A stretch of 64,000 nt of DNA from Rhizobium sp. ACO-34A (GTDB lineage Bacteria; Pseudomonadota; Alphaproteobacteria; Rhizobiales; Rhizobiaceae): the NCBI GenBank assembly GCA_002600635.1, contig CP021373.1, positions 62,001 through 126,000 on the forward strand. Direction: 5' to 3'. The position numbers and the translations under genes were made by a program. Below the pieces are notes generated by a model. That model was given only the letters and a program-made list of their open reading frames with translations, did not search any database and was not told where the DNA came from. Below are positions 8,472-19,002 of the stretch, piece by piece; the stretch's first letter is position 1, and every line of letters starts with the position of its first letter.

Positions 8472-8603
8472 TCACTTGGACTTGGCGGCAGCCTTGGCGG
8501 CGTCCTCTTTCTTCTTGCTGTCGATCAGCTCGTACCACATGGCGTTGAGCACGGCGAAGGCTGCGGCAAGCGGCAGGCCGAGAAGCCAGGAAAAATACCA
8601 CAT
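8472..8603 (-). CDS. cydX: CydX, small subunit of cytochrome bd oxidase
   Basis: The 43-residue protein begins MWYFSWLLGLPLAAAFAVLN, continues AMWYELI, and ends in a Lys/Ala-rich tail. This is the CydX/CbdX family: one transmembrane helix with the conserved W-Y-F-x-W start and a Glu in the middle (YELI), required for stable and active cytochrome bd. The AGGAAA ribosome site is present upstream and it lies 15 bp after cydB. It completes the cydABX set. Confidence 0.92.
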   Translation of the reverse strand: MWYFSWLLGLPLAAAFAVLNAMWYELIDSKKKEDAAKAAAKSK

Positions 8604-8618
8604 GAAGGTTTCCTTTCC

Positions 8619-9773
8619 TCAATAGGCGTGGTTGGCGGGATCGTTGATGTCCTTCGCGTCGACCTTGCCCCACAGCACCCGGTAGACGAACGAGGTGTAG
8701 GCAATGATGATCGGAACGAAGATGACGGCGCAGACCAGCATGATGAACAGCGTCATGTGGCTGGACGAGGCGTCCCAGACCGTGAGGCTGGACCGCGGAT
8801 CGACGCTCGACGGCAGGATGAAGGGAAACATCGAAAGCCCGACCGTCGAGATGATGCCGAGGATCGACACCGAGCTGAACAGCCACGGCACCCCGTCCTT
8901 CTTCGCCGCGAAGGCAAGCAGCGAACCGAGCGCGCCAAGGAAGCCGAGTGCCGGCGCGATCATCATCCAGGGATAGGCGGCGTAGTTCTGGAACCAGACG
9001 CCGGACGCGACCTCGACCGTCTTGTAGAGCGGGTTCGAGGGGCCGGCGGGCGCGATTTCCGAGGTGAACCGGTAGCCGTCGATCATCGTCAACCAGACGC
9101 CACCGATGGCGAAGAGCACGATGGTCAGGACGGCCGCGACCATGCCGATCCTGCGGGCGCGGGCGTTGACGTTGCCGGAGGTCTTCAGCGTCAGCCAGCC
9201 GGCGCCGTGCATGGCCAGCATGGAGACCGACAGGATGCCGGCAAGCAGGCCATAGGGGTTCAACAGTTCGAACAGCGTCGTGCCGTCATAGAAGATGCGC
9301 AGGTCGTCGGCGAAGTGGAACGGCACGCCCTGCAGGACATTGCCGACCGCGACCCCCATGACCAGCGCCGGCACGAGGCCGCCGACGAAGAGCGCCCAGT
9401 CCCAGGCGGTGCGCCATGTGGTGCTTTCGCGCTTCGAGCGGTACTTGAAGCCGACCGGGCGCAGGATGAGCGCGAAGAGGATCGCGAACATCGCCAGATA
9501 GAAGCCCGAGAAGGACACCGCATAGAGCGGCGGCCATGCGGCGAAGATCGCCCCGCCGCCGAGGATCAGCCACACCTGATTGCCTTCCCAGACCGGGCCG
9601 ATGGTGTTGATGACGACGCGCCGTTCGGTGTCGTCCTTGCCCACGAAGGGCAGGAGGGTGGCCACCCCGAGGTCGAACCCGTCCATCACGGCAAAGCCGA
9701 TGAGCAGGACGCCGAGCAGCAGCCACCAGATGACGCGCAGGATTTCGTAATCGATAAGCGTGTGCAGGATCAT
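8619..9773 (-). CDS. cydB: Cytochrome bd ubiquinol oxidase subunit II
   Basis: The 384-residue polytopic membrane protein has the CydB hallmarks: an N-terminal YEILRVIWWLLLGVLLIGFAVMDGFDLG, VWEGNQVWLILGGGAIFAAWPPLY, and a C-terminal THMTLFIMLVCAVIFVPIIIAYT-like helix. It pairs with CydA to reduce O2 to water with ubiquinol electrons at very low oxygen. It starts 4 bp after the cydA stop and precedes cydX. Length is normal for the family. Confidence 0.97.
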   Translation of the reverse strand: MILHTLIDYEILRVIWWLLLGVLLIGFAVMDGFDLGVATLLPFVGKDDTERRVVINTIGPVWEGNQVWLILGGGAIFAAWPPLYAVSFSGFYLAMFAILFALILRPVGFKYRSKRESTTWRTAWDWALFVGGLVPALVMGVAVGNVLQGVPFHFADDLRIFYDGTTLFELLNPYGLLAGILSVSMLAMHGAGWLTLKTSGNVNARARRIGMVAAVLTIVLFAIGGVWLTMIDGYRFTSEIAPAGPSNPLYKTVEVASGVWFQNYAAYPWMMIAPALGFLGALGSLLAFAAKKDGVPWLFSSVSILGIISTVGLSMFPFILPSSVDPRSSLTVWDASSSHMTLFIMLVCAVIFVPIIIAYTSFVYRVLWGKVDAKDINDPANHAY

Positions 9774-9777
9774 GGTC

Positions 9778-11367
9778 TTACTCCGCCGGTACGATGGTCT
9801 TCGAGATGAGCTCTGGTTCCGGATGTCCGGGGAGCTGGTCGTCCGGCTCCGGTCCCTTGCGGATCGCCTTCAGCATCAGCCCCATCTCGACGATGAAGAG
9901 GACGGTGTAGATCGCGGCGAAGCCGGCGATGGTGAAGAGCAGCGTCGCCGCACCGAGATTGGAGACGGCGGCGGCTGTCGGCAGCACGCCTTCGATGATC
10001 CACGGCTGTCGGCCCACCTCGGCGACGATCCAGCCCAGTTCCGCGGCGATCCACGGCAGCGGGATGGAGAAGACCGCGACCTTCAGGAGCCAGGGGCGCC
10101 TGGTATGCGAGTGACGGCTACAGATGACGAAGAAGACGGCCATCAGCGCGATGAAGTAGAAGCCCAGCGCCACCATGAAGCGGAAGGCCCAGAACAGGGT
10201 CGGCACGCTCGGAATGGTGTCTGCGGCTGCCTTGGCGATCTGCTCGTCGGTTGCCGTGCGGGGATCGTCGACGTAACGCTTCAGGAGAAGCGCATAGCCG
10301 AGATCGGCCCCGTTGTTCTCGAACTGCGCGCGCAGCGCCGGTTCGATGGCCGTCGTGGTGCCGGCGGCCCGGATGGTCTGCAGCGCGTCATAGGCGATGA
10401 TGCCCCGGCGGATGCGGGTCTCGGCGCTCCTGACGAGGCTGTCGATGCCGGGGATTTCGGTTGTCAGCGAACGGGTGCCGATCAGGCCCATGACCCAGGG
10501 AATCTCGACCTTGTAATGGGTCTCGCGGGCCTCCTGATCGGGAAAGCCGAAGGCGGTGAAGGCGGCCGGCGCCGGCTCCGTTTCCCACATGGCCTCGATG
10601 GCGGCGAGCTTCATCTTCTGGTGTTCGGAGGCCTCGTAGCCGCTTTCGTCGCCGAGAACGACGACCGAAAGCGAGGCGGCGAGACCGAAGGACGCGGCAA
10701 CCGTCATCGAGCGCTTGGCAAGCTCCAGTTCCCGGCCCTTCAGCAGGTACCAGGCGGAAACGCCGAGAACGAAGACGGAAGCCGTGACATAGCCCGCCGA
10801 AACGGTGTGCACGAACTTTGCCTGCGCCACCGGGTTGAACAGCACGAGGAAGAAGTCGTTGACCTCCATGCGCATGGTCTGCGGGTTGAAGACCGAGCCG
10901 ACCGGGTTCTGCATCCAGCCGTTGGCGATCAGGATCCACAGCGCCGAGAAGTTCGAGCCCAGCGCCACGCACCATGTGGCGATGAGGTGCCCGACCTTGG
11001 ACATGCGGTCCCAGCCGAAGAAGAACAGGCCGACGAAGGTCGCCTCGAGGAAGAAGGCCATCAGGCCCTCGATGGCGAGCGGCGCGCCGAAGATGTCGCC
11101 GACGTAGTGGCTGTAATAGCTCCAGTTCATGCCGAACTGGAATTCCATGACGAGGCCGGTCGAGACGCCGAGCACGAAGTTGATGCCGAAAAGCGTGCCC
11201 CAGAACTTGGTCATCTGTCGCCAGATGGTTCTGCCGGTCATGACATAGACCGTCTCCATGATGGCGAGCAGGATCGACAGCCCGAGGGTGAGCGGTACGA
11301 AGAGAAAGTGGTAAAGCGCTGTGAGTGCGAATTGAAGACGCGACAGCGCCACGATATCGAGTTCCAT
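9778..11367 (-). CDS. cydA: Cytochrome bd ubiquinol oxidase subunit I
   Basis: The 529-residue haem-carrying subunit has the N-terminal haem b595 ligand His20 (ALYHFLFVPLTLG), the axial region GVSTGLVMEFQFGMNW, and the C-terminal GWIVAEVGRQPW signature. Its length corresponds to the long Q-loop form, as in E. coli. The Q loop (about residues 255-380) includes HYKVEIPWVMGLIGTRS. It lies 77 bp downstream of a DUF2946 gene and is followed immediately by cydB and cydX. The bd oxidase gives a high-affinity, non-proton-pumping respiratory route. Confidence 0.97.
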   Translation of the reverse strand: MELDIVALSRLQFALTALYHFLFVPLTLGLSILLAIMETVYVMTGRTIWRQMTKFWGTLFGINFVLGVSTGLVMEFQFGMNWSYYSHYVGDIFGAPLAIEGLMAFFLEATFVGLFFFGWDRMSKVGHLIATWCVALGSNFSALWILIANGWMQNPVGSVFNPQTMRMEVNDFFLVLFNPVAQAKFVHTVSAGYVTASVFVLGVSAWYLLKGRELELAKRSMTVAASFGLAASLSVVVLGDESGYEASEHQKMKLAAIEAMWETEPAPAAFTAFGFPDQEARETHYKVEIPWVMGLIGTRSLTTEIPGIDSLVRSAETRIRRGIIAYDALQTIRAAGTTTAIEPALRAQFENNGADLGYALLLKRYVDDPRTATDEQIAKAAADTIPSVPTLFWAFRFMVALGFYFIALMAVFFVICSRHSHTRRPWLLKVAVFSIPLPWIAAELGWIVAEVGRQPWIIEGVLPTAAAVSNLGAATLLFTIAGFAAIYTVLFIVEMGLMLKAIRKGPEPDDQLPGHPEPELISKTIVPAE

Positions 11368-11444
11368 CTCTCGATCTCCAGAAATGAATTGCCGGAATGT
11401 TTGCCCGAGGCCGCTGGCGGTGCGGCGTCAGGCGCGTTGGGCCA

Positions 11445-11822
11445 TCAGGCCGTTGGCGGCGCTCTCGGCGCTGCCCTGGAAATCAGCACGGGCGGCGCAT
11501 CGAAACGCGCCCGATCCGGTCGCAGGACCGCCTCATGCGGCACGGGCCGGTCGCCCGCATCGTCTGCCGGCAGCGGAAGGACAGTTGCCCCCGAAACGAG
11601 GCAGGCCTCGCACGACCGGTTCAGATGGTACCCTTGGCTGCCGATGCCGTCCTGCGAGCCGGCGAGGCAGAGTTCGGGAATAGTGCCGTCCGGCAGCTGG
11701 GTGGCCGCCGCGACGATGTCAGCTGCATGCACATCCGGTACCCGATGGGCAAAACCCACCGAGAAAAGCGCAACCGCGCACAGAATGCGCATGAATTGCG
11801 ATATGGAGCCGGAAAAGCGCAT
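11445..11822 (-). CDS. Small exported DUF2946-like protein
   Basis: The 125-residue product has an N-terminal signal-like segment (MRILCAVALFSVGFAHRVPDVHA) followed by a short domain with paired cysteines: LPDGTIPELCLAG and NRSCEACLVSGATVLPLP. The C-EAC pattern and proline-rich end resemble alphaproteobacterial DUF2946 proteins, often found near metal-handling or respiratory genes. It sits inside the cyd locus between cydC and cydA, where a role in haem/copper or thiol homeostasis would make sense, but that is inference. An alternative start is the Met of MRILC. Confidence 0.6.
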   Translation of the reverse strand: MRFSGSISQFMRILCAVALFSVGFAHRVPDVHAADIVAAATQLPDGTIPELCLAGSQDGIGSQGYHLNRSCEACLVSGATVLPLPADDAGDRPVPHEAVLRPDRARFDAPPVLISRAAPRAPPTA

Positions 11823-11906
11823 GACGTCCCTGGACTGCTGGAACCACCGTCTGGGAATTGCTTATTGTTATCCCGCAGTGCACGCAATGCGACAAAATAA
11901 CGTCGC

Positions 11907-13586
11907 TCAACGTTTGCGCAGTCCTGACGCAACCTCGGTGAAGGCCGACTCCATACACTTGAAATTGCCACGTAATTGACCATTGTCAACAACAAGTATG
12001 CGATCGGAAATTTCAACTTCGCGTGCGCTATGGGTCGCAATCAGGATGGTGCGCCCGGCCCTCGCGGCTGCCAGACGCGCCACGATGTCGCGGGCTGTCT
12101 CGGCATCGAGCGCTTCGGTCGGTTCGTCGAGCAATAATAGCGGCGCATCCGTCAGCAGCAGGCGGGCCAGCGACAGCCGCCGCCTCTCGCCGCCGGAAAG
12201 ACCCGATCCGCCCTCCCCGAGCCAGGTTTCGAGCCCCTGCGGCAGGGCTTTCACGGTTTCCGCAAGGCCCGCGGCCTCAAGTGCGGCCCAAAGCTCGGCT
12301 TCGCTCGCCTGCGGTTTCGCAAGCCGGAGATTGCCGGAGAGCGTATCGGCGAAGAGCTCGACATGCTGGGTGAGAAGGCTTGCGGGCTGCGTCGCGAAAT
12401 GACCGGCCTCGGCTTCGATCTCGCCTGAGATCAGCGCCAGCAGGGTCGATTTCCCGGCCCCGCTCGGGCCGGTCAGCGCCACGATCTCGCCGGCCGGGAT
12501 TTCAAGCGACAGGCCGGAGAGCGCCGGATGGCTCGCGCCCGGATGCCGCACGGTGATGTTTTCGGCCAGAAGAGCGAGCCCCGGCGGCGGCGGCGCGATG
12601 GCGATTTCCTGCGGACTCTCTTCGAGGCGCGGCGCGATGCGGCGGGCGGCGGCGAGAATGCGTCCCGCCTCCAGTGCCCCGCGCTTCAGGGCCGTGAAGG
12701 GTTCCATCGCGGCAAGCGCCAGAAGCAGGGCAAAGGCGGCTATGGGCACGCCGATGACATCAGTCTCGACCAGCAAGGCGAGCGCCACGAGAAGACAGCC
12801 GCCGATAACGGGCGCAAGCGCGGCAAGGCCGAAGCCGGCCATCGTCTCGATGCGGTTCAGCCGGTCGTCGGTCTCAGCCAGCCGGGTTTCCGCCGCCTCG
12901 ACATTTGCACGCGATGCCTCGAGGCGGACTGCCATCAGGAGATCGGTGGCGCCGGCGATCATGTCGATGACCCGGCCGCGCACGGCCTCAAGTGCTGCGG
13001 CACGCAGACGGGCCGGCTTTTCCGCTTTCAACGCGGCGATCGCCGCGATGCCGAAGCCCGGGAGGATAGGGAACAGGCCGACCGCAAGCGCAACGCGTCC
13101 ATCGATGAAGGCGAGCGAGAGGACCGCAAACAGCGCCGAGGCGAGCGCCACGCCAGCCGGCACCAGAAGCCGCAGATAAAGCCCGTCCAGCGCATCGACA
13201 TCCAGCGTCAGGCGGAAGAGCAGGCGCGCGGGACGAAGCGCCAGCGCCCGCGCCGAGCGCGCCGTGGCGAAGGTCCGGAACAGCGTTTCCCGCATGCCGG
13301 CGAGCACCGAAAGCGTGGCGTCATGGGTGACGACGCGCTCGCCATAGCGGGCGGCGGTGCGAAACAGCGCGAGAAAGCGGATACCGGCCGAGGGCGCGAA
13401 GACATCGAAGGCAAGCGCGGTCGCGGACGTCAGACCGGCAAAGGCCGTTGCCGTGATGAACCAGCCGGAGAGCGACAGCAGCGCGATCCCGGCAATCGCG
13501 GTCAGAGCGGCGAGCAGGAAGCCCATCGCCATCGCCAGCCGCTTTTCCTTGAGGAACCGGCGAAGAACCACGAGAAGCGACCTCAT
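11907..13586 (-). CDS. cydC: Heterodimeric ABC exporter CydDC, subunit CydC
   Basis: The 559-residue half-transporter has an N-terminal transmembrane domain of six helices (about 1-300) and a C-terminal ATPase with Walker A GPSGAGKST, signature LSGGERRRLSLARLLL and Walker B LLLLDEPTEALD. CydDC exports cysteine and glutathione to the periplasm and is needed for assembly of cytochrome bd and periplasmic cytochromes. It overlaps cydD by 4 bp and is followed by the DUF2946 gene and cydAB. Confidence 0.93.
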   Translation of the reverse strand: MRSLLVVLRRFLKEKRLAMAMGFLLAALTAIAGIALLSLSGWFITATAFAGLTSATALAFDVFAPSAGIRFLALFRTAARYGERVVTHDATLSVLAGMRETLFRTFATARSARALALRPARLLFRLTLDVDALDGLYLRLLVPAGVALASALFAVLSLAFIDGRVALAVGLFPILPGFGIAAIAALKAEKPARLRAAALEAVRGRVIDMIAGATDLLMAVRLEASRANVEAAETRLAETDDRLNRIETMAGFGLAALAPVIGGCLLVALALLVETDVIGVPIAAFALLLALAAMEPFTALKRGALEAGRILAAARRIAPRLEESPQEIAIAPPPPGLALLAENITVRHPGASHPALSGLSLEIPAGEIVALTGPSGAGKSTLLALISGEIEAEAGHFATQPASLLTQHVELFADTLSGNLRLAKPQASEAELWAALEAAGLAETVKALPQGLETWLGEGGSGLSGGERRRLSLARLLLTDAPLLLLDEPTEALDAETARDIVARLAAARAGRTILIATHSAREVEISDRILVVDNGQLRGNFKCMESAFTEVASGLRKR

Positions 13587-15358
13587 GCGTTTTCCTCCGC
13601 CGCAAGCGTCACGATCCGGTCCATGCGCGCGGCGAGCGCCGCATCATGGGTGACGACGACGAGCGTTCTTCCCTCGGCGAGGTCGAGCAGGCTGTTCGTC
13701 ACCAGATCCGCCGTGGCGGCATCGAGATGGGCGGTCGGCTCGTCGGCGAGGATCAGCCGCGCCTTCACGGAGGCGGCGGCGCGGGCAATGGCAAGCCGCA
13801 CGATCTCGCCGCCGGAAAGGCCCGTTCCGCCCTCGCCGAGCGGTGCACGGCCATGGCTTTCGGCAACATGGGAAAGACGTGAGACCGCAAGCGCGGAAGC
13901 AACCGCCCCGGCATTGACCTCGTCCCGGCCGAGCGACACGTTTGCGGCGATTGAGCCGGAAAAGACATGGGCGGATTGCCCGATCCAGGCGATTTCACCT
14001 GTTTCCCGCGCTGTCGCCGGTGAATGCCCCGATAGCAGCAGCGATCCGGTCTCCGTTGCGGCAAGCCCGGCGATCAGCGACAGCAGGGTCGACTTGCCCG
14101 CGCCGCTCGGCGCCATGATGGCGATCTTCTCTCCCGGCGCGACGCAGAGCGAGAAGGCTTCAAGCGTCGGGGCTTCCCGGCCGGGATGGGTGTAGCGCAG
14201 GTTTTCCGCCAGAAGGGCGGCTTTGCCCGTGGCGGGACCGGTGTCGGAGGCGTCGTCGGAGGTTTTGCGGGATTTCGGCAGGGGCATGCCCTGTTCGGCG
14301 AGTGTCGTCAGCGCCTTGTGCGCCGCCTCGCCCGCGGCGCGGTCGTGCCAGACGGCGGAAAGCTCGCGCAGCGGCTCGAAGAAGGCGGGCGCGACCATCA
14401 GCACGAACAGGCCCTCGGAAAGCGTCAGCTTGCCGCCCCACGCGCCGAACCCGATGAAACCGAGCAGGTGAAAGCCGACATAGACGGCGGTGAGCGCCAC
14501 GCCGAGGGCGGAAAAAAGCTCCAGCGTCGCGGAGGTGAGGAAGGCGATCTTCAACACCGCCATGGTGCGGCGCTTCAGGTCTTCCGCCTCGACGCGCAGG
14601 CGTCTGGCCGTATCGGACACCGCGCCGAGCGTGCGGATGGTCGCAAGACCCCGGAGACGGTCGATGAGGAAGGCGTTGATGTCGCCCATGCGGGAAAGCT
14701 GCTTTTCGCTCGCCTTCTGCGCTCCCATGCCGACCAGCGCCATGAACAGCGGAATGACCGGCGCCGTCAGAAGAAGCGCCAGTGCGGCAATCCATGAGAA
14801 AGGCAGGATCGCAGCGACGATGACCAGCGGCACCACCACGGCCTTCATTCTGGCCGGCACATAGCGGGAGAGCCAGGGCGTGATCATTTCCGCCTGTTCG
14901 GCGATCACGCTGGCCGCCTGCCCGGAGGAAGGACGGCCGATATCGACCGGCGAGCGGGCCGCAAGGGCTGCAAGCGCGCTCATGCGGCTGGCGGTGAGTT
15001 CGCGTCGTGCGGAGGTGAAGGCAAGACGGCCGGAAAGCGCTTCAAGTGCCGCGCGCAGCAGCCCGAGCAGGATGAAGCCGATGGCGTCGTAAACCACGCC
15101 GGAAACGCCCGCTCCGTCCGCTATCCGCCCGATGGCATGGGCGGCAAAACCGGCCTGCGGCAGCCAGCACAGCGGGGCGATCACGGCAAGCGCCACCGCG
15201 ACCCTTCCGGGACCGGCAAGCGCGCCTTTCGCGCCCGACCGGCCGCGGCCGGCTTTCCTCGAAACGTTCGGCAATATGTCGGATTCCGTTGACCGTTTGC
15301 CGCTGGATATACGAACCCCCACCCCTTGCCGCAAGCGGCCGGACCTCATCAGGGACAA
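13583..15358 (-). CDS. cydD: Heterodimeric ABC exporter CydDC, subunit CydD
   Basis: The protein of up to 591 residues has six membrane helices followed by an ATPase domain with Walker A APSGAGKST, signature LSGGEIVRLAIARA and Walker B LILADEPTAHLD. It partners CydC in thiol export. The start is uncertain. The ATG at 15358 is only 20 bp from a candidate FixK/FNR box, which would put it upstream of the expected transcription start. The TTG at 15274 (LPNVSRKAGRG), preceded by a GGAA, or another internal codon is a better fit to that promoter. The conserved part begins around GRVAVALAVIAPL. Confidence 0.92.
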   Translation of the reverse strand: MSLMRSGRLRQGVGVRISSGKRSTESDILPNVSRKAGRGRSGAKGALAGPGRVAVALAVIAPLCWLPQAGFAAHAIGRIADGAGVSGVVYDAIGFILLGLLRAALEALSGRLAFTSARRELTASRMSALAALAARSPVDIGRPSSGQAASVIAEQAEMITPWLSRYVPARMKAVVVPLVIVAAILPFSWIAALALLLTAPVIPLFMALVGMGAQKASEKQLSRMGDINAFLIDRLRGLATIRTLGAVSDTARRLRVEAEDLKRRTMAVLKIAFLTSATLELFSALGVALTAVYVGFHLLGFIGFGAWGGKLTLSEGLFVLMVAPAFFEPLRELSAVWHDRAAGEAAHKALTTLAEQGMPLPKSRKTSDDASDTGPATGKAALLAENLRYTHPGREAPTLEAFSLCVAPGEKIAIMAPSGAGKSTLLSLIAGLAATETGSLLLSGHSPATARETGEIAWIGQSAHVFSGSIAANVSLGRDEVNAGAVASALAVSRLSHVAESHGRAPLGEGGTGLSGGEIVRLAIARAAASVKARLILADEPTAHLDAATADLVTNSLLDLAEGRTLVVVTHDAALAARMDRIVTLAAEENA

Positions 15359-15378
15359 AATGAAGCGGCCCGTCGCAT

Positions 15379-15392
15379 CTGACTTTGGTCAA
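15379..15392 (-). promoter_or_regulatory. Candidate FNR/FixK-type box upstream of cydD
   Basis: On the minus strand the sequence reads TTGACCAAAGTCAG, a match to TTGA-N6-TCAA with one mismatch in the last base. It closely resembles TTGACCGAGGTCAA upstream of the N-ATPase operon. FNR/FixK regulators commonly activate cyd genes when oxygen falls. The function is inferred from the motif only. Confidence 0.5.
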
Positions 15393-15442
15393 ACTCGGCA
15401 CAAGTGAAACCGGCCGGTCGATCGGATGGCATTGCCGTGCGG

Positions 15443-15772
15443 TCAGGCAGGCTGCTTCACGTAAATCTCGGGATCGAAATCGACCCGCCTTACCGTTCCA
15501 TCCGGCGTTTTCAGCACGAGTTCGACGCCGCCGCCGATGGAATGCATGTAGCGGACGATGGACGATATCAGCATGTCGTCGGCGCTTTCGAGCTTCGAGA
15601 CGGTGTTCTGCGTCATGGCCGCGCGCGCGGCAACCTCCTGCTGCGTTGCCAGCATTGCCTTGCGCACTTCGGCCAGGGCCTTGCCAAGCTGGCGCTCTTC
15701 GCGTTTCGCATCGAGCCGGGCACGAACGTCTTCGGGGAGTTCGGCGCGTAACGTCTTCCACTCAGTGCTCAT
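15443..15772 (-). CDS. Xre-family antitoxin (HigA-like) of a toxin-antitoxin pair
   Basis: The 109-residue protein has an HTH_3/Xre domain in the middle (LAEVRKAMLATQQEVAARA, then AMTQNTVSKLESADDMLISS) and a C-terminal extension that predicts a beta hairpin (GGGVELVLKTPDGTVRRVDF). The N-terminal part (PEDVRARLDAKREERQLGKA) is typical of antitoxins paired with Gp49/HigB toxins. Its start overlaps the end of the toxin gene by 11 bp, in the toxin-first order of higBA. It would neutralise the toxin and repress the operon. Confidence 0.85.
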   Translation of the reverse strand: MSTEWKTLRAELPEDVRARLDAKREERQLGKALAEVRKAMLATQQEVAARAAMTQNTVSKLESADDMLISSIVRYMHSIGGGVELVLKTPDGTVRRVDFDPEIYVKQPA

Positions 15773-16121
15773 CCTGCTTCTCCTTCAGCCAGGCATCGAA
15801 GCGCCGGTCGGCCTTGTTGATCAGTTGCCTGTAAAATAGCGACTGATTCATGCCCTGCTTGTCGCCGCCGCAAAGGATAATGGCGCTTTGCGTAGGATCG
15901 AAAGCGAAGGCAAACCGCCAGACCTGCTTTGCAAATCTGACCCTGATCTCCTTCATGTTGGCGTGGCTGGAACCTGAAAGCGTGTCCACCTCGGGGCGTC
16001 CCAGAAACGGACCTTCGTCTTCCAGATGGTCCAATACCTCGCCAACAAGCTCCTTCAAACCCATCTCCAGCTCTTTCCATTCGGGAACGAAGTCAGAGTG
16101 AAATTGCACCTTGTAAGCCAT
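15762..16121 (-). CDS. RelE/HigB-superfamily toxin (phage Gp49-like)
   Basis: The 119-residue protein matches the Gp49/HigB toxin group: VLDHLEDEGPFLGRPEVDTLSG, then NMKEIRVRF, then QVWRFAFAFDPTQSAIILCGGDK, ending in YRQLINKADRRFDAWL. Such toxins are ribosome-dependent mRNA endonucleases; the basic R/K and aromatic residues of the RVRF and WRFAFAF strands form the likely active face. The ATG at 16121 is preferred over an in-frame TTG at 16133. It is the first gene of the pair and has an AT-rich palindrome directly upstream. Confidence 0.85.
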   Translation of the reverse strand: MAYKVQFHSDFVPEWKELEMGLKELVGEVLDHLEDEGPFLGRPEVDTLSGSSHANMKEIRVRFAKQVWRFAFAFDPTQSAIILCGGDKQGMNQSLFYRQLINKADRRFDAWLKEKQDEH

Positions 16122-16133
16122 CGATCGTTCCAA

Positions 16134-16160
16134 GAAATATATATTTGAAGATATAATTTC
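16134..16160. promoter_or_regulatory. Candidate toxin-antitoxin operator/promoter
   Basis: An AT-rich imperfect palindrome (left arm GAAATATATATTT, right arm ATATAATTTC) lies 13 bp upstream of the toxin ATG. Position and symmetry fit an autoregulatory site for the Xre antitoxin. It stands out from the GC-rich surroundings. Confidence 0.55.
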
Positions 16161-18391
<2,231 letters not shown>

Positions 18392-18395
<4 letters not shown>

Positions 18396-18709
18396 CGCCC
18401 CCGATACAGCCCCCGCCAACGACCCCGCCGAAGGAGCCGCCGGCAGAAGAGAAACTGACCGAAGCCGCCCGCCGCGCCGCAAAACGCGAACGGCAGGGCG
18501 TGGATGACCCGGAGCCCTCGCTCGGCGCAAGGCTCGGCCAGATCGGCATTCTCGGCTGGAGCATCGTGGTACCGACGCTGCTGGCGCTGGTGGTCGGCCG
18601 CTGGCTCGACCGGACATTCGCGACCGGGGTGTTCTTCACCGCCCCGCTGATCATGATCGGCGCGGCGCTCGGCCTGCGCTCCGCATGGAAATGGATGCAC
18701 CGCCAATGA
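18392..18709 (+). CDS. atpQ: N-ATPase accessory membrane protein AtpQ (AtpI-like)
   Basis: The 105-residue protein has a Pro/Glu-rich cytoplasmic N-terminus and two transmembrane helices (LGQIGILGWSIVVPTLLALVVGRWLD and GVFFTAPLIMIGAALGL). Its position between atpC and atpR and its AtpI/Mg-transport-like pattern identify AtpQ, the N-ATPase version of the assembly/cation factor AtpI. It is coupled to both neighbours by ATGA overlaps. Confidence 0.85.
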
Positions 18710-19002
18710 TCGATACCCTTTTCGCCAGCGCAAACGGTATGCTCGCGCTCAAGGCGCTGGCCGGTCTTGCGGTCGGCGGCCTGCTCGGCCTCGTGCATTT
18801 CGGCATGCTGTGGTGGAACACCCGCTATTTTGCCGGCGGCGAGGTGCTGCGCGCCTTCGTGATGCAGATCGGGCGGTTTGCCGTGCTGACGCTCGCGCTT
18901 TACGGCGTCTCCCGGCTCGGCGCGCTTGCGCTTCTTTGCGCGGCGCTCGGCATGCTGATCGTGCGCGGCGTGATCCTGCGGCGCGTCAGGAGCATGCCAT
19001 GA
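18706..19002 (+). CDS. atpR: N-ATPase accessory membrane protein AtpR
   Basis: The 98-residue protein has three predicted membrane helices (LALKALAGLAVGGLLGLVHF, FVMQIGRFAVLTLALYGV and GALALLCAALGMLIVRGVIL). AtpR is found only in N-ATPase operons. The conserved membrane Arg of the IGRF segment has been proposed to interact with the c-ring carboxylate during assembly. The start overlaps atpQ and the stop overlaps atpB. Confidence 0.85.
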   Translation: MIDTLFASANGMLALKALAGLAVGGLLGLVHFGMLWWNTRYFAGGEVLRAFVMQIGRFAVLTLALYGVSRLGALALLCAALGMLIVRGVILRRVRSMP

